64,000 bases of DNA from Cysteiniphilum sp. JM-1 (GCF_008711525.1 NZ_VXKS01000014.1:1-64000); one strand, 5' to 3'. Numbered from the stretch's first letter, positions 51,644 to 61,408 are shown. Notes: generated by a model from the sequence alone, not told the origin. Numbers and translations are program-made.

Positions 51644-52568
51644 GATTGTTGATTTATTTGCAGGAATTGGCGGCATTAGGCTTGGTTTTGAGCAAGCTTT
51701 TGAGGACGCAAAGTGTGTATTTACCTCAGAAATTGATAAACACGCAATTATCACATATCAAGCAAATTTTAATGGGGCAGAGGTTAACGGTGATATTACC
51801 ACTATTGAAGAATCGCACATTCCAGAGCATGATATTCTGTTAGCAGGATTCCCTTGCCAGCCATTTTCTCAAGCGGGGTTAAAAAAGGGATTTTCTGACA
51901 CCAGAGGTACTTTGTTTTTTGATATTGAAAGAATACTTAAATATCGGAAGCCAAAGGCTTTTTTATTAGAAAATGTTAAACAATTAAAAGGGCATGATAA
52001 AGGGAATACTCTAAAAACAATACTAGACCATCTACATGGCATAGGCTATAAAAACACCAAGTATGAAGTTTTAAAAGCTAGAGATTTTGGCATACCTCAA
52101 AATCGTGAAAGAATTTATATTGTTGGATTCCTTGATGAAAATATAAAATTTGATTTTCCCAATCCATTGAATAAAAAAACACGTGTAGGTGATATTCTAG
52201 AAGATAATGTAGATGACAAATACACTATATCAGATAGACTTTGGTCTGGGCATAAGCGCCGTAAACTAGAAAATAAAAAAAATGGTAAAGGTTTTGGCTA
52301 TGGCTTATTTAATAAGAGCTCCGAATACACCAATACATTATCTGCCAGATACTACAAGGATGGTAGTGAGATTTTAATTGAACAGAAAGGAAAAAACCCA
52401 AGAAAAATAACACCTATTGAAGCAAAAAGGCTTCAGGGGTTTCCAGAAGATTTTAAAATTCCAGTTTCAAATACTCAGGCTTATAAACAATTTGGAAATA
52501 GTGTATGCGTCCCAGTAATATATGCGATAGCAAGTAATATTCGCAAAGCATTAAATACGAAAAATTAG
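51636..52568 (+). CDS. DNA cytosine-5 methyltransferase
   Basis: A 310-residue Dcm-type enzyme that protects the sites cut by the adjacent nuclease. Motifs in order: I (VDLFAGIGGIRLGFEQ), IV with catalytic Cys74 in GFPCQPFSQAG, VI (LLENVKQL), VIII (FGIPQNRERIYIVG), IX (RKITPIEAKRLQGFPEDF) and X (YKQFGNSVCVPVI). The start is the GTG at 51636, 7 bases after GGGGG, inside the nuclease gene. All catalytic motifs appear intact. Confidence 0.93.
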   Translation: MTKIVDLFAGIGGIRLGFEQAFEDAKCVFTSEIDKHAIITYQANFNGAEVNGDITTIEESHIPEHDILLAGFPCQPFSQAGLKKGFSDTRGTLFFDIERILKYRKPKAFLLENVKQLKGHDKGNTLKTILDHLHGIGYKNTKYEVLKARDFGIPQNRERIYIVGFLDENIKFDFPNPLNKKTRVGDILEDNVDDKYTISDRLWSGHKRRKLENKKNGKGFGYGLFNKSSEYTNTLSARYYKDGSEILIEQKGKNPRKITPIEAKRLQGFPEDFKIPVSNTQAYKQFGNSVCVPVIYAIASNIRKALNTKN

Positions 52569-52644
52569 ATGTGTTATCTGGTCTAAATGATCTTTTCAGT
52601 TTTCAATGCGTGTTGAGGGTAGCCATCTTGACGCTTTTTCACTC

Positions 52645-52682
52645 TGGTGCTATAGAGTGAAAAGTGTAAATATTTTCTGGGA
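52645..52682 (+). repeat. Solitary remnant of the transposon terminal repeat
   Basis: TGGTGCTATAGAGTGAAAAG and the following GTGTAAATATTTT match the Tn3-family ends at 30356 and 45683, but the outermost GGGGC and two more bases are replaced by TTCACTC. That gives a local TTCACTC/GAGTGAA pairing. It faces right, away from the complete transposon. It is probably a scar of a separate, related insertion or an aborted end. Confidence 0.75.
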
Positions 52683-52804
52683 AATCAGTTGAAAATCCTT
52701 TAGATAAAAGAAGTGTAGCACTCTTAGGCAGATTTGTCACTAACCGATTATTTTTGCTTGTAACTTTATGAGCTTGCTTAATCATCCTGCAACCCATAGG
52801 GTTG

Positions 52805-52865
52805 TAGTCAAGGTGCTTTTTATCGAGGGGAGGGAGGGGAGATGATGAGAAAGCAACCTTGACTA
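52805..52865 (+). promoter_or_regulatory. Conserved hairpin with purine-rich loop before traI2
   Basis: TAGTCAAGGT (52805-52814) pairs perfectly with ACCTTGACTA (52856-52865). The loop contains TATCGAGGGGAGGGAGGGGA, shared with the hairpin before traI1. The remaining spacer 52683-53029 has a smaller CAACCC/GGGTTG hairpin just before it and CAACTTAATGCAGCA after it, the latter also shared with module 1. No gene is seen in the spacer. Confidence 0.55.
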
Positions 52866-53029
52866 ACTGTTGCTCAGTATAGTTGAGTAAATATTAACAA
52901 CAACTTAATGCAGCATTTTTTTATCTACTTTTTTCAGGAATCTATGAACTAGCGACATTTAACTATTTAACAGGGCTTGTGATTAAAAAGGCAAAACAAA
53001 CAGAAGTAGAGCAAGCTCATGTTATGTTT

Positions 53030-53440
53030 TTAATGTAATTTCTTGCTCGGCATAGCATTGATTTCACTATCATGAATATACTTTATTTTTTCAGCCATTA
53101 TCTGCAAATCAAATAATAGTGGGCGGAAGCTTGGGTTACTCGTCGCCTTTAATACGCAGTTTTGATAAAGGTCTGTTTTATTTTCAACACTATCAGTCAC
53201 TAGCTCATGGTAAAGTTTGGTTTTAGCAACTAACTCATATGTAGTCAGGCATGTACCAAAATTTATGGGGTCGCTGCCCATATTGATCACAAAATCATAG
53301 CTTAATATATTATTGTTTTGATCTTGAGCTACTCCAATTCCACCATTTGCCTTAAACAATTTTAAAGTTCGTTTCAGTAACTTTCTGGCGGTTTCAAAGT
53401 TTTTTTCATCCTCTGTTGTTTTAAATACAAGCTTTTGCAT
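53030..53440 (-). CDS. Hypothetical protein between restriction-modification genes and traI2
   Basis: A 136-residue soluble protein with a charged helical N terminus (DEKNFETARKLLKRTLKLFKANGG) and a mixed C-terminal part. It lies opposite to its neighbours and divergent from traI2, in the cargo position that holds the RHS toxin in module 1. No family is recognised; an orphan immunity or regulatory function is possible but unsupported. Confidence 0.5.
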   Translation of the reverse strand: MQKLVFKTTEDEKNFETARKLLKRTLKLFKANGGIGVAQDQNNNILSYDFVINMGSDPINFGTCLTTYELVAKTKLYHELVTDSVENKTDLYQNCVLKATSNPSFRPLLFDLQIMAEKIKYIHDSEINAMPSKKLH

Positions 53441-53647
53441 TAGTGACTTTTAATTCAATTTTTAACTGAAGCTATAGATTGTGGCTAAGCTTAAAACTTC
53501 AAGTGGATTCTGGTGTGGCTCACCAGAAAGGGAATAATCGGCGATCCACGGTGGTCATGCTAACCGTTTTGATTGTCAATTCAAGTAAAACACAACATAG
53601 CAAATATCAATCATTAGATAACTATTCATTCACGGAGGTAAAACATC

Positions 53648-56600
53648 ATGATGTCAATTGGCGTTGTCAGTTCAGGCAGCAATGTACACAAGTATTTCAT
53701 CGACAAAGATAATTACTATTTAACCGATAAGTCTGAGTTAAAAGAAGCGGCAACTTGGCATGGCAAAGGCGCTGAACTACTCGGGATTAAAGGTGAGCAA
53801 GTCGATGAAAAGTTATTTTTAGATTTACTTCATGGCAGGCTTCCTAACGGTGAGCAAGTTGGCATTATGCGTGATGGTTCTGTCAAACATCGCCCTGCAA
53901 CGGACATTACCTTTTCAGCACCTAAATCGTTATCTATCATGGGTCTTGTTGCAGGTGATACACGCTTGATTGAAGTCCATAACAAAGCTGTTGAAAAAGC
54001 ATTAGGCAAGATTGAAGCTTTGTATGCGGAAGCACGCATTACTGAAAATGGCATCACAAGTTATGAAAAAACGGGAAACTTAACCATTGCAACCTTTCGT
54101 CACACCTCATCCCGTGAAAAAGACCCGCAACTGCATACGCATGGCGTTACGATGAATTTTACGCAAAGAGAAGACGGGCAATGGCGTGCGCTATCTTCCC
54201 GACAAAAGAATGATGTACAGCATCTTGAAAATGGCTTTAGAGAAATGCTTTATGCCAATCAGCATTATCTGGGCATGATTTATAATAGTGAAATTGCTAA
54301 AGGCACTGTTGAATGTGGTTATGAAATCAAAGTTAAAGATCAATATGGCAACTTTGATATTGTTGGATTGTCACAAGACTATCTTGAAAGCCAATCTAAA
54401 CGCAGAACACAGATTCTGGATAAGCTAGAAGAAAAAGGCTTTAGTGGCGCTAAAGCTGCGCAAAACGCTTGCTTAGACAGTCGTATTGCTAAAAGTAATA
54501 TTTCACCGGATGAATTAAAAGCCGCATGGATTGAAGATGCGAAAGCACAAGGGGTTAGCCTTGGCAAAGTGTTTATGGAGTCTATTAACAACCTTGAGCA
54601 AGATGCCAAAAAAGAAGCAAAAGAAACAAAAGAAGCAGAAAAGGTAAATGAAACCAATAGCACTAAAAACAATACGCTGAAGACACAGCAAACCACAAAA
54701 ACTTATGTTACCAGTGACTTACAAACACGATCACATAACGCTAAAGAAGCCATTAGTGACGCGATTGCTCATTTATCTCAATATGGCGTGCAGATAAAGC
54801 ATGGGGATATTATTCGCCAAGCCTTTGTTTTTTCAGCCGGACTGGTTGAGCATGATCATTTAGAAGCGGTATTGTCGGATAAGCTTAAAACAGGTGAGCT
54901 TATTGGGCGTGAACATCAATACTATACGACAGATCAATTAGTAAAAGGTGAAAAAGATTTCATGCAGTCTGCCAAAGCATCAATGGCTAGTTCATGGTCA
55001 GTCAATCTTAATCGCTCTGGATTAGACGCCTCATTATTTGACCATAAAGATCGTTTGCAATTGGTTGATGTTAAAGGCTTACGCAATGAGGCGAAACTTA
55101 TTGATGGACTGGTTAAAACGGCTGAGAACAACGGTTTAAATGTCTATGTATTGCATCAAAACTACTCGCGCTTAAATATGCTTAAAGAAGATGTCAAGCG
55201 TGATGGGTCAAGCTTATGGAAAACCTTTAAAAACCATTTCAAGCATGACTTACTGCAAACCGTTGGTAAGTTTGAGCATGATTATACGCAAAAGCTCAAT
55301 AATCCCTTTGCTAAATTAAGCCAAAAGCAGGATTTAATTATTGTCGCAGATAGCCAAAAACTTGGCATTAAAGACGTTGAACGTTTAAATACATTAGCCG
55401 AAAAAGGTAAGGCTAAGATTGCCTTTTTAAATAACACCGAATCAACTCTTGGTTTTAGTGCGGGCAATCCAATGAAGCTATTAAAAGAGTCTGGTGTTAA
55501 TCAGTTAAAATCACAAAGCATTTCCAAAGACACGTTAGTGGAGGTGGCAAGCTCCAGTGAATCACATAAGGCTTTAGCATATCATTATGCTGGCTTAGAT
55601 AATGAAGCTAAAGAAAATATGCCTGTTGTGGCTTTTACCAATAAAGCGCAAGCAGAAATTACTGGAGAGATTCGTGACCACTTGAAAGAAAAGGGCGAAC
55701 TTTCCTTGCAGGAGAACCACTACCAAACACTATCAACCAGTCGCTTAAGTGACATTGAAAAAACCAAAACACAATGCTATCAACTTGGTGATAGTGTGAC
55801 ATTGAATCCGTTTGCCCAAACTGGGAAAAATGAAAAAGGTGTAAAAAATGAAAAAAATGGCGAAAAGCACAAACAGCAAAACTATCTTGTGACCGGTATT
55901 GATCGCGACAATCAAGCTTTACATTTAACGAACCGTCACGGTGAGACAGCGCAATTGTCACTGAAAAAGGAAGATTTATTTCATGCTGATGGCAGCTTTA
56001 AAGTTAATTTTGAAGCCAATAAAAGCAAAACAATGGCAATTGCTGTCGGTGAAACACTGCGCGCCACTCGTAACCTTTATCTGGATTATCCGGTGGATTC
56101 AGTAAACAACGATGCTAAAAGCAGTGAAAGTAATAAGAATAGCAAGGTTGAAACAGTTGAAACCGTCAAAATTGACAAAAACAGCACCTTTAAAGTGCTA
56201 TCAATTGCTGAAAATGGTATCCATATTCAGCACGACAATAAAAAAGATAAAACCATTTTTGTAGCCAATGAAAAGCTGCAAAGAAGTTTTATTGAGCATG
56301 GCTATGTCATTAAGCCGCATCAGTTAAACAAAGATACTGATAGTGCTTTAACTGCGCTTTCAAGTTATCAGGTTAATCAAAATAACATTGGTGAGATTGC
56401 TGAGTTTGCGAAAAAAGTCACCCTTTTTACCGACAATCCGGAAAAAAGCACCCAAGCTTTAAATGCACAGCAAGTCTCATGGTTAGCATTAGATGTCGCC
56501 AGTGGTAAAGCACAAAGCTATAACCCGATTGTACGGACTGAGGAAGCTATTAGAAAAGACTTAGAGGTGGTGGCTAAAGCCTTATCCGGTGATGACAAAA

Positions 56601-59600
56601 CCAAGGCGGATACTGCTGTTTCTTATGGTATTGCGAAACTTGCTGAACGTGAAGCAGGATTTCATCTGAACGACTTACTCAAAGAGTCGATGAAATATGC
56701 TCTTGGTTCGGTATCACTTGAGGAGATTGAAAAAATCATTGCTGATAAGTCCAAGCAAGGGGATTTGCTAGTCACGGGACAAGCGGTCACAACACCTTGT
56801 GCCTATCAGTTAGAAAAAAGCATTATCCAAACCGTTAAAGACAACCACGGCAGTGTTATGCCCATCTACGATAAAGCACCAACACTAAGTAAAGAAATAA
56901 GCTTCACCCAAGGACAAAGAGATGCGGTGAGCTTAGCCTTAACCACCAATGATCGTTTCATTGGAGTGCAAGGGCTTGCCGGTACAGGAAAAACCACGAT
57001 GATGAAAGAGTTAAAACAACATGCTGAAAAGGCTGGATTCAATATCATTGGCATTGCGCCAACACATAAGGCAGTGCAAATGCTTGATGAGTCTATCAAT
57101 AAAGAAGTGACGGGTAGTCGCTTTGAAAAAGCAGGGATACCGGTGATTACTGCACATAGTTTTATTAATAAAGCAAATATAACGCATGATGGACACGATA
57201 CGAACAAGATAGATAACAACAAAACACTGTTTATTATTGATGAGTCCTCGATGTTAGGTAATCGTATTTATCATGATATTCAAAAGAAAATTGTTAGTCT
57301 CAATGCCAGGGGCATCTTCTCAGGCGACATTAAGCAGCAGGTGGCAATTGAAAGCGGGAAACCACAAGAGTTAAGCATGAATAACGGCTTAAAATATGCC
57401 TCAATGAATGAAATTGTGCGCCAAAATCCTAACCCACAATTAAAAATGTCGGCGGTACTAGCCGCAGATAAGCAACCCGCTAGAGCATTGATCAATCTTG
57501 AAAGTATTAATCCTTTTGATCATATTCAGCGTAAGGATTTTTACAGTAGCGAGTCTATTTCGTTTATTGAAGTTGGTGCTGCAAAGGATGGTCAAGGCAA
57601 AGTATTACTAGATGACAACGGCAAACCCTCGTTAACTAATTTATATGATGCGATTGCTAAGGATGTATTAACACGCATACCAGAGCAGCGCGAAAATACC
57701 ATTGTTGTGGCTTCAACACATAAAGATCGCCATGAGATAGATCAGCGTATTCGCCAAGGACTTATTAATGATGATCAGATTAAAAATGAAGTCAATGCAA
57801 CTCGTTTAATGTCAAAAAACATTGATCAAGCTGATATGTTGCATGCTAAAAACTATGAGGTTGGTGACGTGCTGCGCTTTGAAAAAGGCTATTCAGTCGC
57901 CAAAAAAGGTGATCATATGCAGGTCATGAGTATTGATGAAAGTCAGAATAAATTGAATGTTAAAAACATAAATGACGGTAATAACTACAGCATTAATCCT
58001 GCCAGTATTGCTTTAAAAGCCGATATGAGTGTTTATAAAGAACTAGACGTAAAACTTGGTATTGGTGATCGAATCCGATTACGACAAAGTGATCCTAAGC
58101 GTGGTTGGGTCGGTGGTACTGAATATAAAGTCAGTGCTATTGAAGATGGTAAGGCTTATTTAAATCACATCAATGCACAGCAGAATAAGCACAATGACAA
58201 TCATACCCAAACCCAGAGTCATGATCTAACCATTAACCTTGCGGATAAAAAAGATCAATTTTGGGATTATGCTTATACCAATACGACCTACAGTGTCCAA
58301 GGGGCGACCTCTAAATATTTTATTGGGCTAGCCGATGAAAATTATCGCTCTATGTATATTCAGCTAACACGCGCAAGCATGCAAGCAACGATATACACAG
58401 CGAACAAAATAAAGCTTCTTAATGGCTTAGAAGATGCTAGACAGCAACTGCAAGCTGATAAAATATCTGCTTATGAGATGCTACATCAAAGCCATCAGCA
58501 GAACGAAAACAAGGTGAATAAGGAAAACAATGAAAATAAGGGAAATAAAACATTAAACGAAATAAGAAACGCCTATGATAAGCATAATCAGCAAAATAAT
58601 ATTAAACTAAACGTTAATGGCAAGAGTATATCTACTGCTAAAACATCAGAAAAAACAGAAAAAACAGAAAAAACAGAATATATCGCTAAAGAAAAACCTG
58701 TTTTAGCCGATGATATTAAGCCACTTTTACGCCAGAGAATGGAGGAGTTAGCGATAAGTCTATTGGGTGAGCCTAACAAATCACTCTCAAATAAAACCCA
58801 ATTACGGTTTGGTAAAAATGGCAGTTTAACGGTGAATTTAGAAAAGGCACAGTGGTTTTCACATGAAACAGGCAAAGGTGGAAACCCCTTTGATCTCATC
58901 AAACATGAGTTAAATTTTAGTGACTTTAAGGATGTCTTGGATTATGCCAAAAAGTTTGTCAATTACACCCCAGATATGCAGTATATTGCAGTTAAACCTA
59001 AGTCTACTGAGCAAATTAATCTTGAAGATGAAAAACGTCAAGAGAAAATGAAAGCCTTAGGTGATAGGTTATATCAGCAGTCTGTACCCATTAAAGGCAC
59101 GCTTGGCGAAAAATATTTAGCCCACTTTCGTGGACTTTCTCATTATGAAAATGCGGATATTCGCTTTGTAAATTCGATTTCTGGCATCGATAAAACAACA
59201 GGCAATAGAATCTATACTCCGGCTATTTTATCGGTGGCTAGAGATGATAAAAATGCGCTTCACCATGTGCAAGTAATTCGATTAAATCAAGATGGTAGCA
59301 AAAATAAAGGGGTTAAAATCACCAAACAAACCTATGGTAAAATGAATGGCTTTGCCGTGGACTTAAACACCAAAGCCGATAAGTCTGTCACTTATCTTGC
59401 TGAGGGTGTTGAAACGGGTCTATCCATTTTAAAGGCTAACAATAAGGCACATGTGCTTGCTGTACTGGGTAAATCTAACTTTGCTAATATCAACTTAGAC
59501 AAGCTTGCGGACAAGGTTGTTTTAGCATTGGATAACGATGGCATTAAATCATTAAGTGATCGAGTCATCAATGAAGCGATCAAGCGCATTGAAAATATTG

Positions 59601-60094
59601 GCAAGGAAGTCTACATTATCATGCCGGAAAAGCATAAGACAGATTTAAATGATGTGCTAAAAAATGACGGTTATCAGGCATTAACCAAGCTGATTAATAA
59701 CCCAATAAAAGGCAGTGAGTTTGAAAAGCTGTCGCAAACAATTGATGTCAATAAATCGCTTAAAAATGAAGACATTAACCTTAATAAACTTGTTGATCAG
59801 ATGCATAAATCTGAGCAGGTTATAAATGCAAAATCCATCAATGACAATAAGTTATTTGATAAAGGAATAGATATTGCCATTAGCACAATGCATATAAATC
59901 CTAAGAAATCAGAAATATATAAAGAAATATCTGCCAATGATCAGCAGTTAAATCGCATCAACCAACGATTAAATGATCAGATAAAAGATCAGGTAAGACG
60001 TGATCAGGTTGAAAATATTGCTGATAAAATACCAAAAACAGCGCATAAGGAAATGCCAAAATCACAAACTGTCAATAAGGAAATTGAGCGATAA
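53648..60094 (+). CDS. traI: MobF relaxase-helicase TraI with C-terminal Toprim primase domain, module 2
   Basis: A 2148-residue homologue of TraI1 along its whole length. The relaxase active site is Y16, F17, Y23 and Y24 in YFIDKDNYY, with QLHTHGV as the metal triad segment. The RecD-like helicase has Walker A GLAGTGKTT near 1116 and LFIIDESSML. The C-terminal Toprim primase shows AEGVETG near 1917 and LALDND near 1961. GGAGGT precedes the ATG by 9 bases. It follows traT and traD in the F order with the restriction-modification genes inserted between, and converges with traM2. Two full relaxases in one window is unusual. Confidence 0.95.
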   Translation: MMSIGVVSSGSNVHKYFIDKDNYYLTDKSELKEAATWHGKGAELLGIKGEQVDEKLFLDLLHGRLPNGEQVGIMRDGSVKHRPATDITFSAPKSLSIMGLVAGDTRLIEVHNKAVEKALGKIEALYAEARITENGITSYEKTGNLTIATFRHTSSREKDPQLHTHGVTMNFTQREDGQWRALSSRQKNDVQHLENGFREMLYANQHYLGMIYNSEIAKGTVECGYEIKVKDQYGNFDIVGLSQDYLESQSKRRTQILDKLEEKGFSGAKAAQNACLDSRIAKSNISPDELKAAWIEDAKAQGVSLGKVFMESINNLEQDAKKEAKETKEAEKVNETNSTKNNTLKTQQTTKTYVTSDLQTRSHNAKEAISDAIAHLSQYGVQIKHGDIIRQAFVFSAGLVEHDHLEAVLSDKLKTGELIGREHQYYTTDQLVKGEKDFMQSAKASMASSWSVNLNRSGLDASLFDHKDRLQLVDVKGLRNEAKLIDGLVKTAENNGLNVYVLHQNYSRLNMLKEDVKRDGSSLWKTFKNHFKHDLLQTVGKFEHDYTQKLNNPFAKLSQKQDLIIVADSQKLGIKDVERLNTLAEKGKAKIAFLNNTESTLGFSAGNPMKLLKESGVNQLKSQSISKDTLVEVASSSESHKALAYHYAGLDNEAKENMPVVAFTNKAQAEITGEIRDHLKEKGELSLQENHYQTLSTSRLSDIEKTKTQCYQLGDSVTLNPFAQTGKNEKGVKNEKNGEKHKQQNYLVTGIDRDNQALHLTNRHGETAQLSLKKEDLFHADGSFKVNFEANKSKTMAIAVGETLRATRNLYLDYPVDSVNNDAKSSESNKNSKVETVETVKIDKNSTFKVLSIAENGIHIQHDNKKDKTIFVANEKLQRSFIEHGYVIKPHQLNKDTDSALTALSSYQVNQNNIGEIAEFAKKVTLFTDNPEKSTQALNAQQVSWLALDVASGKAQSYNPIVRTEEAIRKDLEVVAKALSGDDKTKADTAVSYGIAKLAEREAGFHLNDLLKESMKYALGSVSLEEIEKIIADKSKQGDLLVTGQAVTTPCAYQLEKSIIQTVKDNHGSVMPIYDKAPTLSKEISFTQGQRDAVSLALTTNDRFIGVQGLAGTGKTTMMKELKQHAEKAGFNIIGIAPTHKAVQMLDESINKEVTGSRFEKAGIPVITAHSFINKANITHDGHDTNKIDNNKTLFIIDESSMLGNRIYHDIQKKIVSLNARGIFSGDIKQQVAIESGKPQELSMNNGLKYASMNEIVRQNPNPQLKMSAVLAADKQPARALINLESINPFDHIQRKDFYSSESISFIEVGAAKDGQGKVLLDDNGKPSLTNLYDAIAKDVLTRIPEQRENTIVVASTHKDRHEIDQRIRQGLINDDQIKNEVNATRLMSKNIDQADMLHAKNYEVGDVLRFEKGYSVAKKGDHMQVMSIDESQNKLNVKNINDGNNYSINPASIALKADMSVYKELDVKLGIGDRIRLRQSDPKRGWVGGTEYKVSAIEDGKAYLNHINAQQNKHNDNHTQTQSHDLTINLADKKDQFWDYAYTNTTYSVQGATSKYFIGLADENYRSMYIQLTRASMQATIYTANKIKLLNGLEDARQQLQADKISAYEMLHQSHQQNENKVNKENNENKGNKTLNEIRNAYDKHNQQNNIKLNVNGKSISTAKTSEKTEKTEKTEYIAKEKPVLADDIKPLLRQRMEELAISLLGEPNKSLSNKTQLRFGKNGSLTVNLEKAQWFSHETGKGGNPFDLIKHELNFSDFKDVLDYAKKFVNYTPDMQYIAVKPKSTEQINLEDEKRQEKMKALGDRLYQQSVPIKGTLGEKYLAHFRGLSHYENADIRFVNSISGIDKTTGNRIYTPAILSVARDDKNALHHVQVIRLNQDGSKNKGVKITKQTYGKMNGFAVDLNTKADKSVTYLAEGVETGLSILKANNKAHVLAVLGKSNFANINLDKLADKVVLALDNDGIKSLSDRVINEAIKRIENIGKEVYIIMPEKHKTDLNDVLKNDGYQALTKLINNPIKGSEFEKLSQTIDVNKSLKNEDINLNKLVDQMHKSEQVINAKSINDNKLFDKGIDIAISTMHINPKKSEIYKEISANDQQLNRINQRLNDQIKDQVRRDQVENIADKIPKTAHKEMPKSQTVNKEIER

Positions 60095-60157
60095 TTGTTA
60101 AAAATATTCTCCCATAAACACTGAAATAATTGATTTATCTGTCATTTTATCGCTCTT

Positions 60158-60484
60158 TTATTTTCCATTTTTTCCTTTCAAATAAGCCGATGTTTTGTTT
60201 TCGATCATTGTTATCAAGGTATCGGCATCAAAGAATTTACCGGTTGTTTTTGTTTTATCAAAGACACAGCGTATGATCTCTTTAACCACCTCGTTGGTTT
60301 CAATAGCGTATTTCACACCATCATCAATCACAACATCATTGGATTTCTCTAACGATGATTTATGCACTCTTAACCCTAAATCAAGCATATCTAGCGCAAA
60401 GTTAGCAGTTGATTTACTATCATTTTTGGCATGTTTTTCTAATTCTTCATAAACATTAGCGCCTATATCTAGTTTCATTTCCAT
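60158..60484 (-). CDS. traM: TraM-like relaxosome protein, module 2
   Basis: A 108-residue paralogue of the module 1 protein and homologue of F TraM: KLDIGANVYEELEKHA, then the hallmark MLDLGLRVHKSS, EVVKEIIRCVFDKTKTTGKFFDADTLI. It should bind oriT2 and contact TraD. Its start overlaps the upstream accessory gene by 10 bases, exactly as in module 1. It converges with traI2. Confidence 0.8.
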   Translation of the reverse strand: MEMKLDIGANVYEELEKHAKNDSKSTANFALDMLDLGLRVHKSSLEKSNDVVIDDGVKYAIETNEVVKEIIRCVFDKTKTTGKFFDADTLITMIENKTSAYLKGKNGK

Positions 60485-60939
60485 TGGTTTTTATCCTCCT
60501 CTATTGGAATTGTTTTCATATTGTTTTTATCATTTGAAACATAAATACTTTTATATTCTTCGTCTTGAATTTGCCCGCATTTTTTCACTGTTTCATCCAG
60601 AGAAATGGTAAATATTTTCTTGGCAATCTCGGTGTCATTTATCTTGCCTAAAAGACATTTCGTACTTATCTGTGCGGCATGAACAAGGTGAGGTATCATA
60701 ATATTTATTTGCTCAGTTAACTTTACTAAATGATTAATATCATCAGAAATAACAACATTTTCACCTTGTTTTTCTTCCTTGTTTTCCAGTATTTTTTCGC
60801 GAATTAAATGCTTAATTGCTAATCCCAATGATGGCTCATTGTTACTTTTCAACAATGCATTGTCATATGCTATTTTGGTTAAATACTCTTTCTCGGTTTC
60901 AGATAATCTTAAGGAGGTTGGGTATTGTTTTGATTCCAT
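60475..60939 (-). CDS. Relaxosome accessory protein, module 2
   Basis: A 154-residue homologue of the protein at 21030. The N terminus (KQYPTSLRLSETEKEYLTKIA) suits a ribbon-helix-helix DNA-binding domain. The C terminus MKTIPIEEDKNQWK matches module 1 and carries GGAGG, the ribosome binding site for traM2, in its codons. The N-terminal half has diverged more than the rest, in line with the different repeat motif at this oriT. Confidence 0.65.
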   Translation of the reverse strand: MESKQYPTSLRLSETEKEYLTKIAYDNALLKSNNEPSLGLAIKHLIREKILENKEEKQGENVVISDDINHLVKLTEQINIMIPHLVHAAQISTKCLLGKINDTEIAKKIFTISLDETVKKCGQIQDEEYKSIYVSNDKNNMKTIPIEEDKNQWK

Positions 60940-60963
60940 AATGCGTTTTTGCTTACTTATTCA

Positions 60964-61188
60964 TGTAGCACATTGTATCACTTAAAGGATGGGCTTGCTA
61001 GGTTGCTGTATCACAATTTGCTACATTTAACGATTTTATAAGGCTGCCGCATGTAGTAGATTGTGCTACAACTAGGTTAACGAGCAAATCACTTGTACTA
61101 CAATGTAGTTTTAACACGTAAATACGTCATCTTTATGGCAAGAAATGCTTATAAATAAAGGGTTTGCTGTGTATTACTTTTCGCTACA
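60964..61188. repeat. Cluster of TGTAG(C/T)A motifs beside oriT2
   Basis: Seven copies of TGTAGCA, TGTAGTA or complements (TGCTACA, TACTACA) lie at 60964, 61019, 61052, 61064, 61096, 61104 and 61182. They occupy the same place that GTAATAC motifs hold at oriT1. They are probable binding sites of the module 2 accessory protein or TraM. Confidence 0.65.
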
Positions 61189-61237
61189 ACACAAACAGGA
61201 GCATTTTTAATGATTTTACATTCTCTAAAAAAAGCCA

Positions 61238-61408
61238 AAAGCCTTTATTTATAAGGCTTTGATTAAGCCTTTTTAGGCAACACACCATTGCGTGGTGTGT
61301 GGGCGAGCCTAGGGTTCGTGTCAGGGATGCTTTGAATTTAATATAATGATTATGGTAACCATTATCGTTACTGTGGAGTGTGAAAAATAGGCAGACAACC
61401 CTACGTCG
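61238..61408 (+). other. oriT2: Origin of transfer 2 (F-type)
   Basis: Read on the + strand: hairpin AAAGCCTT/AAGGCTTT (61238-61260), hairpin GCCTTTTTAGGC (61267-61278), then TTGCGTGGTGTGTGG at 61288-61302. This differs from the F nic core TTGCGTGGGGTGTGG, as I recall it, at one base, so the nick is predicted between 61298 and 61299. Here the core lies inside a hairpin ACACACCA-TTGCG-TGGTGTGT. The box CGACGTAGGGTTGTCT lies on the minus strand at 61393-61408, 94 bases from nic (95 at oriT1). The transferred strand would run rightwards. Confidence 0.78.

Noticed and set aside
45684-52644. Second transposon bounded by the ends at 45683 and 52645
   Set aside because: The end at 45683 faces left and the one at 52645 faces right, so they do not bracket this segment as a transposon.
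52825-52840. G-quadruplex in the purine-rich loop
   Set aside because: Only three runs of three or more G are present, one short of an intramolecular quadruplex.
53479-53712. 77-codon ORF overlapping the traI2 start
   Set aside because: It runs in another frame into the relaxase gene and over its ribosome binding site, with no recognisable product.
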